Assembly: GCA_018302545.1 (NCBI GenBank)
Contig: JAGVZM010000021.1
Coordinates: forward strand, 1 to 37,276
Direction of reading: 5' to 3'
DNA length: 37,276 nucleotides
Source: Candidatus Woesearchaeota archaeon
GTDB taxonomy: Archaea > Nanobdellota > Nanobdellia > SCGC-AAA011-G17 > GW2011-AR18
Under the pieces are notes generated by a model. The model was not told where the DNA came from. It was given only the letters and a program-made list of their open reading frames with translations, and made no database searches. The position numbers and the translations under genes are program-made. Below, piece after piece: positions 17,222-26,190 of this stretch. Each line of letters begins with the position of its first letter. Position 1 is the stretch's first letter.

Positions 17222-19141
17222 ATGAGCGCTCCACTAGTTAGAAAAGACAATAGCAAACTAGAAGAAATTCTAAGAAGGTTTCCAGGATTAGAAAGAGTTC
17301 CAATATTAGGAAAAAGAATATTCACAAGAGAACAAGTCTTAGAAAGTGGATCATCAATAAAATTAGGAATTTCTCAAGGAGAGATTAGTAATCAAACCTT
17401 TGGAGCAATTATAAAATATGTTGCAGTCTCAAATCCAAATTTACTAAACGTTATTTTTGAAGGAATACAACTACCAGATTATGCTGTAGAAGCAGTAAAA
17501 AATAGGGGTTTTGAAATACCCAATCGTATTTCCATGCATATTGAAAATGAACACGCAAGAGATTGTATCGCCTATTATGTAGGAAGCCCAAATGGTTGGG
17601 GAAGTTTAGAAGATGAAAGAAGAATATTCCATAACTTAATTAATCATAGAAATGATGCTCTAACACCTTTTGAAGTTGGTTTTAATTCTAAAAGTGCATT
17701 CTCTACAATAAAATTAATGTTTTTGCTTGCTAGTAGTCATCCAAATACTGCATTCAGAAAAGGAGCACCAGCAGTAAACAGGAGAATGAATGGAGTCTTT
17801 GACTTAAGACATATTGAAGGGAGTAAAAATTATTCAGTATTAGAAATAGAATATTTTCCACAATTCAAACCGCATATTAACGGAGATCTTTATACATTAG
17901 GAGTTTTAGTAGCAGGAATAGATTCATTAGAAAGAGAAGGAATAAAAGTCACACAATTAATATCTCCCTTTGATGAGTCAACAGAACAAGTAAAGTTAGG
18001 CTTAAACCAAAGAGGAATTGAATTTTCATTAGAAGATTGTAGATTTGAACCAGGAACTCAAGTTCATACTTATAGATTTGATTGGAAAGAGGAAAGTAGA
18101 AGTTTTTGGAAACGTTTAGAATTAGTCTTCCGTGAATTAGACGAAAGAAAAAAATTCTCTCGTCTTGGAGTCCAAGAACAAGAATATGAAACAGCTGCCG
18201 AAACAATAGCTCAACAACAAGATAGTTTAGAATATGTTGAAAGAAAAGCATATGAAGAAACAGTTGCAAGACTTAAAGCAGAAACAGAAGCTGCAGAAGC
18301 AAGAGCAGAAAAAGAAAGAATAAGAGCAGACGCAGAAGAAGCTAAAAGAGGACTAGATGCACAAACAAGTACAGTTAATGATTTAGTAGATAGAGTCAAT
18401 TTAATAGCCCATGATGATGCTCATTTAGCTGAAGATTCTAAAGATGATCTAATCAATTACCTAACTAGATTAAGAAAAGAATTAGAAGAAGGAAAAATAA
18501 AACAACAAGAATTCGATATAGCTAATAACTTGATAGGCAGAGTAATTGAAAGACAACAAAGATTAATGAATAATGAAAGAAGTATCATGGGATTAGGAGC
18601 AGGAGATACAGAATTCTACTTAGATGAGATATTAGACCATTTAGTAGAAACTGTAAGAGTAGCTTATCCTAATTTAGATATAACTTACGATAAAGGAAGT
18701 TATAGGAAAAAAACAAAAGGAGATAAAGAGATATTAGGCGCTGCGATAGCAAATATAATAAAAAACGCAGCAGAGGCATCGCAACCAAAAAATGCAGATA
18801 AAGGAAAGTTATATGTCTATGATGGAGAAGAACAATACGGGGATCAACGTACTTTTGCAGTAATAGGTTGTTATCAAACAGGATCTGCTCCAGCAGAAAT
18901 ATTAGAAAGATTAAGTCGTGGTCAAAAAATAGAAAAAGAGCAAAGAGCAGTTGATACGAAAAAAACTAGTTATGGAAAGGGTTCTATAACAAGCCATAGA
19001 ATATTCACTAAACAACATAGAGGTTCATTAAGTTATAAGTTAATAGAAGATGTAAATCCACAAGATATAGAAGACATAGGATTTAATAGACAAGAATTTA
19101 TAGATCAAGGTTATAGAGTATTAACATTAGCCAAGTGGTAG
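17222..19141 (+). CDS. Cytosolic histidine-kinase-like protein with novel N-terminal sensor region
   Basis: Coiled coil, possible H-box region (VNLIAHDDAHLAEDSKDDLINYLTRL), N-box AAIANIIKNAAEAS, G2-like YGKGSITSHRIFTKQHRGSLSYK; no TM segment. Confidence 0.75.
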   Translation: MSAPLVRKDNSKLEEILRRFPGLERVPILGKRIFTREQVLESGSSIKLGISQGEISNQTFGAIIKYVAVSNPNLLNVIFEGIQLPDYAVEAVKNRGFEIPNRISMHIENEHARDCIAYYVGSPNGWGSLEDERRIFHNLINHRNDALTPFEVGFNSKSAFSTIKLMFLLASSHPNTAFRKGAPAVNRRMNGVFDLRHIEGSKNYSVLEIEYFPQFKPHINGDLYTLGVLVAGIDSLEREGIKVTQLISPFDESTEQVKLGLNQRGIEFSLEDCRFEPGTQVHTYRFDWKEESRSFWKRLELVFRELDERKKFSRLGVQEQEYETAAETIAQQQDSLEYVERKAYEETVARLKAETEAAEARAEKERIRADAEEAKRGLDAQTSTVNDLVDRVNLIAHDDAHLAEDSKDDLINYLTRLRKELEEGKIKQQEFDIANNLIGRVIERQQRLMNNERSIMGLGAGDTEFYLDEILDHLVETVRVAYPNLDITYDKGSYRKKTKGDKEILGAAIANIIKNAAEASQPKNADKGKLYVYDGEEQYGDQRTFAVIGCYQTGSAPAEILERLSRGQKIEKEQRAVDTKKTSYGKGSITSHRIFTKQHRGSLSYKLIEDVNPQDIEDIGFNRQEFIDQGYRVLTLAKW

Positions 19142-19654
19142 TTATCTTCTAACAGATCTTCTAGAATTAATAGGAATTTCTTTGCCCCTATATATATCCA
19201 TAATCTTATTGAACAATAAAGTTTTATAAGTTTCAGGATGATAACCAATAGAGCTTCTTAGTGAAGGAATCTCCATAGCATAAACATCAAATCCCCCTTG
19301 TGTATAAGGTAGAGCATTTAAAATATAAGGTTGATCAATTTCACTTTTCAATGTAGTGTTAATTAAAACTCTAGAAAGACCTCTCAAATGACCATTTTTC
19401 TTCCATTCAACTAAATTTCTAAACACATCTCTTCCAGAAAAATCAATATCTTCTAGTCTAAAACAAATATCTAACAAAACTATATCTTCAATTTTAAGAG
19501 TTAATTCCTGCCATTCAGAAAGAGATAAAGCTTTCTTAAGATTTACTTGAGTATATCCACAATTAAGATCATCAACTACAGAAAGAACATCCTTCTTAAT
19601 TTCAGAAGAATCATCACAAACAACTATTAAGCCCTTTTCATATTGATTGCTCAT
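19142..19654 (-). CDS. Receiver-like protein 1 (REC-like, no output domain)
   Basis: VVCDDSSE acidic pair, DIVLLDI putative phospho-Asp, LINTTL, GFDVYAM, C-terminal SVRR. Confidence 0.72.
   Translation of the reverse strand: MSNQYEKGLIVVCDDSSEIKKDVLSVVDDLNCGYTQVNLKKALSLSEWQELTLKIEDIVLLDICFRLEDIDFSGRDVFRNLVEWKKNGHLRGLSRVLINTTLKSEIDQPYILNALPYTQGGFDVYAMEIPSLRSSIGYHPETYKTLLFNKIMDIYRGKEIPINSRRSVRR
19274..19370. repeat. Near-identical coding block shared with 21247-21343
   Basis: First 61 nt differ at one position; encodes PYILNALPYTQGGFDVYAM in both. Confidence 0.85.
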
Positions 19655-19659
19655 TTTAA

Positions 19660-20280
19660 TTATCTTTTAACTATCTTATTCCCATTAACAGGGTTAGCTA
19701 TTCCAGAATATATACCCTCAACAGTACCTGATAAGATAGATTCATAACTATTAAGGTCTAGTACACCTTGTGTTGCTTGCCTTCTAAGGTTAGCTGTCCT
19801 CTTTAAAGTGTAAACATTAAAACCACTTTGTTCATAATTCGGAGAACTTAAAACACGAGGATCACTTAAATGAGATATTAAAGTGGTATTAAGTAATAAC
19901 TTAGTTAGACCAGATAATTTTCCATCCTTTTTCCACCTAACTAAGTAAGTAAAAACATCTAAACCATTATATTGTGTGGGTCTATAAACAACATGAGTAG
20001 GACTTCCTTCTCTACCATCAACAGGCAATAATTCATAGTCTTGCACAACGTCATCTGGAAGAGCAGAACTTCTAAGATCTACAGCATCTTCCAAATTAAC
20101 ATCTAAAACAACTAAATCATTCTGCGTAATTGCAGTATTTTCCCAAAAAACTAAAGAAAGCAATTCCTTAATAGGCAATTCTTGATAACCTAAATCTTTA
20201 CTATAAGCAACTTTTCTAATTACATCTAAAGCATCTCTTCTATCATCAATTGCCAGCAATCTACCTCTTAAATCATCCAA
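19660..20280 (-). CDS. Receiver-like protein 2
   Basis: LAIDDRRDA, DLVVLDV, LLNTTL, GFNVYTLK, C-terminal KIVKR; TTG start with GGGGTG upstream. Confidence 0.72.
   Translation of the reverse strand: MDDLRGRLLAIDDRRDALDVIRKVAYSKDLGYQELPIKELLSLVFWENTAITQNDLVVLDVNLEDAVDLRSSALPDDVVQDYELLPVDGREGSPTHVVYRPTQYNGLDVFTYLVRWKKDGKLSGLTKLLLNTTLISHLSDPRVLSSPNYEQSGFNVYTLKRTANLRRQATQGVLDLNSYESILSGTVEGIYSGIANPVNGNKIVKR
19882..19971. repeat. Near-identical coding block shared with 20555-20644
   Basis: 90-nt aligned block with few mismatches; encodes GLDVF.YLVRWK.DGKLSGLTKLLLNTTL in both. Confidence 0.8.
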
Positions 20281-20326
20281 CTTACAACACCCCTTACGAT
20301 TAAAAAAACAAAAGATTTTAAAAAAA

Positions 20327-20989
20327 TTATCTTCTAACTACTCTTCCACCATTAACGAAAGGTGCAGTGTTCTTATAAATTCTTTCAACCATGTCTGATA
20401 AACTACTTTGATAACTTTGAACATCTAAGGCACTACCTGTCTTTACTCTCTGTTCATGAGGAGCAGTATTTCTCCTTAAAGTATAAACATCAAATCCACC
20501 TTGTGAATATTTAGGAGTGTTTAAAACATCAGGAGTTGTCAAACTAGTTTGTAGAGTAGTATTAAGTAATAGCTTAGTTAGACCAGATAATTTTCCATCA
20601 TTTTTCCACCTAACTAAATATTTAAAAACATCTAAACCATTATAATCTACAGTAGGTCTAACCTCAGAGACAACTGCAGGATAGTCAACTATCTCTCCAA
20701 TAGTATCAGGGTCATCTAATCTAACTTCATGCACATCTTCAGGTGCATTTAGATCTAATTCAACTTCTAATACAGGTTTTTTACGATCTTGAGCATGTTT
20801 AAAACTAATATCCAAAATAACCAAATCATTTTGTTTAAGATCGACATTATTCCAAGTTACTAATTCCAAAAGTTGATCAACTGGTAATTCAGCATAACCT
20901 AATCCTTTACTTTTTGCAACTGCCTCAATTACTTGTAATGCATCCTTACTATCATCAACTGCTATTAATCTTCCTTCAAACCTACCCAT
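20327..20989 (-). CDS. Receiver-like protein 3
   Basis: IAVDDSKDA, DLVILDI, LLNTTL, GFDVYTLR, C-terminal RVVRR; strong GAGGAGGT upstream. Confidence 0.72.
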   Translation of the reverse strand: MGRFEGRLIAVDDSKDALQVIEAVAKSKGLGYAELPVDQLLELVTWNNVDLKQNDLVILDISFKHAQDRKKPVLEVELDLNAPEDVHEVRLDDPDTIGEIVDYPAVVSEVRPTVDYNGLDVFKYLVRWKNDGKLSGLTKLLLNTTLQTSLTTPDVLNTPKYSQGGFDVYTLRRNTAPHEQRVKTGSALDVQSYQSSLSDMVERIYKNTAPFVNGGRVVRR

Positions 20990-20994
20990 TTTAA

Positions 20995-21855
20995 TTACCT
21001 CCTCACAATTCTAGTACCATTAATAGGTCTAACACTTTTATCTCTTATAATTCTATTAATATAACTAGCTAATTTAGGACCATGCCTAGCAAAATCAGTC
21101 ACATCTATTTCTCTTTCTTTTTTAGATTCTGATTCTCTTCCTCCAAGACCAAGAGCATCACCAATCACACCTGCAACCACATCTAATAAACCCCCTATAT
21201 TTTTAGATTCTTGTCTTCTCTCATAAGGTTGTTCTCTTTCTCTTTGCATAGCATAAACATCAAATCCCCCTTGCGTATAAGGTAGAGCATTTAAAATATA
21301 AGGTTGAGTAATTTCACTTTGTAAAGTGGTAGCAATTAAAACTTTAGATAATCCTTCTAATTTCCCTTGTTTTCTAGCCTCAACTAGTCCACTAAAAACA
21401 TTTCTACCATCAAACTGAACTTTATCATGATAAACCATCTCAGGTATTTCTTCATGTCTTTCAATCTCTCCTATAGCACTATAAACTGGAACTGTAGATG
21501 CAGGAACAACAACACCTTTTTTTGTTGTATCTTCTGCAAAACCAAAGTTTATATCCAAAAGCAATAAATCCAATGGATGCATTCCTAAGTTTTCCCAATA
21601 AGGTAAATTCAAAACCCATCTTCCATTAGTAGTAGGTTTAACCATTGTCCTAGGCAAATCAAGCCCTTCAAAATCATAACCAGTATCATTCATTAAAGTT
21701 CTAGTTAATTCAACATTGGTTTTATCATCATCAAGCATGAAAATTTTAACATAATGCCCATCTATAACTAACTTATCCTTTTTACCAGAAATTGGTTCAA
21801 TAACTGAACGATTTCCCCTTGCTAAATCTTTAGGATCATATTCATTTATTCCCAT
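20995..21855 (-). CDS. Receiver-like protein 4 with C-terminal extension
   Basis: FMLDDDKTN, LLLLDI, LIATTL, GFDVYAM, extra ~80-aa C-terminal region, C-terminal RIVRR. Confidence 0.72.
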   Translation of the reverse strand: MGINEYDPKDLARGNRSVIEPISGKKDKLVIDGHYVKIFMLDDDKTNVELTRTLMNDTGYDFEGLDLPRTMVKPTTNGRWVLNLPYWENLGMHPLDLLLLDINFGFAEDTTKKGVVVPASTVPVYSAIGEIERHEEIPEMVYHDKVQFDGRNVFSGLVEARKQGKLEGLSKVLIATTLQSEITQPYILNALPYTQGGFDVYAMQREREQPYERRQESKNIGGLLDVVAGVIGDALGLGGRESESKKEREIDVTDFARHGPKLASYINRIIRDKSVRPINGTRIVRR

Positions 21856-21939
21856 TTTAACTAATTAGTAACAACATAATTCCATTATAAATATTATTCT
21901 ACTAAATAATATATTTTAAAGAATATCACTAAATTAAGG

Positions 21940-22374
21940 TTACAAATAAAAATCATCAAATGTAAATTTTTTAACCTGATTTTTAATTATATCAAATCTA
22001 TTCTTCATACTCTTAACTTTGCTAGATAATATAGGTAAATTATTATTCAATCTTAAATTAATTTCAGAATAGCCAGGTTTTGTTTTATAAAATTTGAGAA
22101 TATCTTTAATTATCTTATCAAGATCATCACAAAGATTAATTAAAGTATCAAATTGGTTATGATTGTCTAAACCAGTAACATATTTATCTTTAAGTTCATC
22201 TAAATTCTCTTTTAATTCACTAATTTTAGAAACAAAATCTCTTTCCAATTTATCAATCATCCAAACATAACTAGTTAAGAATCTCTCGTTCTGCTTACTT
22301 TCAACCATAGATTTAAGTTCATTCAAATTTCTTTCAAATTCATCAATAAGAGAACCAACTTTAACAATGGACAT
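21940..22374 (-). CDS. Coiled-coil hypothetical protein
   Basis: 144-aa helical ORF, no recognised family. Confidence 0.55.
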   Translation of the reverse strand: MSIVKVGSLIDEFERNLNELKSMVESKQNERFLTSYVWMIDKLERDFVSKISELKENLDELKDKYVTGLDNHNQFDTLINLCDDLDKIIKDILKFYKTKPGYSEINLRLNNNLPILSSKVKSMKNRFDIIKNQVKKFTFDDFYL

Positions 22375-22451
22375 ATTAATAATATTAATTTCAGATATTT
22401 AAGCTTTTATTTATTAATATTTAACTTTTATAATTATATATTTAAAAAAGA

Positions 22452-23930
22452 TTAATAACTCTTAGCCACATAAACTAAGTGGTTTGCTTTTTGAGAACAA
22501 ATAACACATTTTAATCCATTTCTAACTCTTTCTTCTTCAGGATACAAAGTACCGCAAACATTTCCACCTTCAGTGTCGGCTTTTAATTTATCTGCACATT
22601 CTCTTCCAGAATTCGTAACACTACAAAAAGGAACTTTAACAAAACCTCTATGTTCTTTAAGTAATATTTTCAAATCTTCATAAGACTCAGCCTCTCTAGT
22701 ATTTCCTTTAAAATAATCATTAGCCCTATGCTCTATTTCTTTATCTAATTTTAAAGCAAATTCTTTAATCTTATCAAATAAATCATCACTCAAGACTGTC
22801 TTTTTCCCTTCTTCAGTTCTTAAAGAAACAGTATAACTCTTCTTACTAATTTCTTTAGGACCTATTTCTATTCTTATTGGAACACCTCTCAATTCCCAGA
22901 AATTATACTTATAACCAGTAGTATTATCGCTATTATCAAACTTAACTTTATAACCGTCTTTTCTTAATTTTTCTTCTATCTCCTTGCATTTTTTAATTAC
23001 TTTTTCACTTTCTTCTTTTTTATTTACAAATATAACTGGAACAATAACGATTTGGATAGGACACATATCAAAAGGAACAACCAATCCTTTATCATCTCCA
23101 TGTATACTTATCAAAGCAGCCATAATTCTCCAAACACCAGGACCAAAACATGTTTGATAACAATAATGTTCTCTTCCATCTTCTCCTAAAACTTTAATTT
23201 CATAAGCCTTAGAAAAATTTGTTCCTAAATCATGAGTAGAAGCAATTTGTAATCTTCTACCATCTGGAACTAAAGTATCTGGAGTAAAAGTAGCATCTGC
23301 TCCTTTAAATTTATCCCATTCAGGCCTTTTGAAATATAAAAAAGGGATCTTAACCTTTTTTTTAATTACATCATCACAAGTCTCTAAATCTTTTTCAATT
23401 TGATCTAAAGCTTCTTGATGTTTATAATAAACATTATGTGTTTCAAAAAATAAAAACTCTCTCCCTCTTAAAAAAGGCCTAGTTGTCATTTCATTTCTAA
23501 AAGCTGGAATTCTGCTTTGGTATCCTAAAAAAGGCAATTCTTTATGGCTCCTAAACCATAAACTATAAACAGGATATATCTGCGCTTCACCTGTTGGCCT
23601 TAAAGCAAACCTCTCCTCTATTGGTTTACTTCCAGCTTCACTAACCCAAAATACTTCAGGAGTAAAACCAGCATGTTCTTTTTCTTTAGTTAAATTTTCT
23701 TCTTTAACAACAGTAGGAAATAAAAAAGCATGGTGTCCTTGTTTTTCAACCTCTTCTTCTAGATATTCATAAATTTTTTTTATAATTGAAAAACCCCAAG
23801 TGCAATGAACTATAAAACCTTGAATACCAAATCTTATATCAGCTAATTCTGCTTTTTGAACAACTTGAGTATACCATTCAGAGAAATCTTCTGATTTTTT
23901 TACAGTTATACCTTTAATGTCTTTATCCAT
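22452..23930 (-). CDS. proS: Prolyl-tRNA synthetase, archaeal/eukaryal type
   Basis: Class II motifs (RPTGEAQIYPVYSLWFRSHKELP, FLRGREFLFFETHNVY), C-terminal Cys-containing zinc region, terminal AKSY. Confidence 0.96.
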   Translation of the reverse strand: MDKDIKGITVKKSEDFSEWYTQVVQKAELADIRFGIQGFIVHCTWGFSIIKKIYEYLEEEVEKQGHHAFLFPTVVKEENLTKEKEHAGFTPEVFWVSEAGSKPIEERFALRPTGEAQIYPVYSLWFRSHKELPFLGYQSRIPAFRNEMTTRPFLRGREFLFFETHNVYYKHQEALDQIEKDLETCDDVIKKKVKIPFLYFKRPEWDKFKGADATFTPDTLVPDGRRLQIASTHDLGTNFSKAYEIKVLGEDGREHYCYQTCFGPGVWRIMAALISIHGDDKGLVVPFDMCPIQIVIVPVIFVNKKEESEKVIKKCKEIEEKLRKDGYKVKFDNSDNTTGYKYNFWELRGVPIRIEIGPKEISKKSYTVSLRTEEGKKTVLSDDLFDKIKEFALKLDKEIEHRANDYFKGNTREAESYEDLKILLKEHRGFVKVPFCSVTNSGRECADKLKADTEGGNVCGTLYPEEERVRNGLKCVICSQKANHLVYVAKSY

Positions 23931-23962
23931 TAAAAGTTCAGATTATTAGTATTTTATATAGT

Positions 23963-24859
23963 TTATTCTTTCAATCTCATTTTAAGTTCATCAATACAAA
24001 CTTTATCAATTTCTACTTTTCTTAAAGAAGTAAATACATTCCTAAAATAGGTAGCATCCTGTTTGCCTAAACCATAAGGCAATTCATAATGTTCTTCCCA
24101 TTGAAAAAAATTTCTAACAGCATCTAAATCATTAAATTTTCTAAAAGGATCTCCACCAGTTTGCACAAGCATTAAACCATTAGGTAAATATAAAGGTCTA
24201 ACTTCCCGCTCTTGATATCTCCAAACCATAGGAACTCTAACCCCAATACTTTCAAGAACCAATTTATCCAAAATTCTATTTCCTTTCTCACAAGTTTCCT
24301 GTAGATTATGTGCAAGAGAAGCCAATATTACTTCTCTAGTAAACTCTTCACCTGTTAATTCTCCAGAGTTATATTTAGCAACAAGGTCTTCTTGAAATGG
24401 TCTTAAGTATTTAGACAAGGCTAACATAACTAAATAAGCAGGAGACCTTTGTAAAGCGAATAAGACAAATCTATTATAGTTATGAACATAATCTGCAACA
24501 ATATTCCCTTTATGATCTGGTAGGCAAGCTTCTAAACCTACCTCAGAAAAATAAAAAACAGGAGCAGTAAATTTTCTATCATTTTTAATTCTACCATCCT
24601 CACCTATTTCCATATTAGGAGTAGCAGCACATATTAAAAGATTGGGATGTCTTTGAGGCAGTCTATCTCCTAAGTAACTATTCCAAGTATCCACATCACT
24701 AAAAAAACTAATAGGTTTAAGTATTCTTTCAGCAACATCTCTTAATTGTGAAAATCTTTCTTTATCTAGAATTTCTGAATATCTTTTATCTAATCTAGTT
24801 CTTACTAATTCTAATTTTTCTATAAGACTTCCAACATCTCCATGATATACTATAGACAT
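23963..24859 (-). CDS. Hypothetical protein
   Basis: Long ORF with no recognised family; start MSIVYHGD preferred. Confidence 0.6.
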   Translation of the reverse strand: MSIVYHGDVGSLIEKLELVRTRLDKRYSEILDKERFSQLRDVAERILKPISFFSDVDTWNSYLGDRLPQRHPNLLICAATPNMEIGEDGRIKNDRKFTAPVFYFSEVGLEACLPDHKGNIVADYVHNYNRFVLFALQRSPAYLVMLALSKYLRPFQEDLVAKYNSGELTGEEFTREVILASLAHNLQETCEKGNRILDKLVLESIGVRVPMVWRYQEREVRPLYLPNGLMLVQTGGDPFRKFNDLDAVRNFFQWEEHYELPYGLGKQDATYFRNVFTSLRKVEIDKVCIDELKMRLKE

Positions 24860-24905
24860 ATCAAAAAAGAAGAACAAAAAATTTTATAAGTTTATCATTC
24901 CATTA

Positions 24906-26141
24906 CTATCTCATTCCATTAGGACTTCTATTATTTAAAGTACGATACATAGAAGAAATTCTATCCAAATTAGATCTTTCAACATAAATAGTTCCACCTT
25001 CAACAACCAAAATCCCTCTCTTTTCTAAAACTCCTTTAAAACCATCAAAAAATTCCCTTCTTGGAACACCTGCAGCTTCAGCAATTGCTTCTATTCCATA
25101 AATTTTAGTTTCTCTTTTCTTTTCTCTAGAAACTTGTGCCAAAGAATCTGCTTCTTCTCGAGTATATTGATGAGGAACCCATTTGTTATCATTCCCAGGT
25201 TCATCAGAATTATAAATATCTTTTAACAAAACTTCTCCTTTTTTAGAAACTCTATAAGTGATTCTAAGTTCTGGTAAATAATTCATCCCAAAACTCACCC
25301 TAGACTCTTCTCCATATCTAATTTTAGCATTAGCAACTATAATTTCTCTAATGTCTGTTCTATCAGCCCTATAAATTTCATTTCCAACTAAAAGAAATTG
25401 AATTTCATTTCCATTTACATTTAAAGCAAAGGAATAGGTTCCATTAAAATTTCTTATTCCAACAGATTCATAGATTCTAGATTTAACTTGTGTTAAGTCT
25501 CTGACATTAACTTTAGGGGCCTCATATTTAGGAACTTCAAAACCAGTCTGTTGTAATACTCTCCAAACATTAGTATAAAGATTAGCCTGCTCCCTTAAAA
25601 CACTCGCTCTAATAATATGCCCATGTTTGGTTTCAATTAAACCATTAGTTATTGCATCATCAAGTCCTTTTGAAGTAATATACAAAGCATTGCAAGTTTC
25701 AATTTTAGAAGGATAACCCACACCAGGTAGAATGCGCAAAGCATAAATCAAAACTACTGGACTAACAGATTCACCAGAATCTTCATCATCAAAACAATCA
25801 ACTTCTCCTATAACTCCAGCAAATTCTTTAACTTCATCTACTCTTCGCCTCATAACTCTAGACTCTATACCAGAAATTTCAACAGCCTCATCAAAACTTA
25901 ATACATCCCATAAATCACATTGGCCTTTTGGAAAAACTAATTTTCCATCTTTATATAAACCTTCTTTCCCTATATTAAGAAAAAATTTAGCAATCTTATT
26001 AGGATCATCAATTCCAATTGGATGATAACTTAAATCATTTGCTGCAGCCCTAGTTTTATCAGAAGAACCACCATTAAACTCAATTTCAAAATCATCAAAA
26101 TCACTAATACTCTCATCTAATAAACCAGGTTCAAAAGTCAC
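24906..26141 (-). CDS. Hypothetical modular protein sharing a ~170-aa module with the adjacent 1340-aa protein
   Basis: YHPIGIDDPNKIAKFFLNIGKEGLY … ANLYTNVWRVLQQTGFEVPK aligns with two modules of the neighbour. Confidence 0.7.
   Translation of the reverse strand: MTFEPGLLDESISDFDDFEIEFNGGSSDKTRAAANDLSYHPIGIDDPNKIAKFFLNIGKEGLYKDGKLVFPKGQCDLWDVLSFDEAVEISGIESRVMRRRVDEVKEFAGVIGEVDCFDDEDSGESVSPVVLIYALRILPGVGYPSKIETCNALYITSKGLDDAITNGLIETKHGHIIRASVLREQANLYTNVWRVLQQTGFEVPKYEAPKVNVRDLTQVKSRIYESVGIRNFNGTYSFALNVNGNEIQFLLVGNEIYRADRTDIREIIVANAKIRYGEESRVSFGMNYLPELRITYRVSKKGEVLLKDIYNSDEPGNDNKWVPHQYTREEADSLAQVSREKKRETKIYGIEAIAEAAGVPRREFFDGFKGVLEKRGILVVEGGTIYVERSNLDRISSMYRTLNNRSPNGMR
25515..26035 (-). repeat. 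Module copy 1 (protein-level repeat)
   Basis: YHPIGIDDPNKIAKFFLNIGKEGLY … FEVPKYE. Confidence 0.7.
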
Positions 26142-26190
26142 ACATTTCCACCTAAAAACAAAAAATAAAGATAATATATAAAACTTTAGA

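Noticed and set aside
17949-18399. Antisense ORFs 17949-18269 and 18211-18399 (-) within the kinase gene
   Set aside because: Shadow ORFs opposite a well-supported coding region; the Ala/Ser-rich one mirrors the coiled-coil codons
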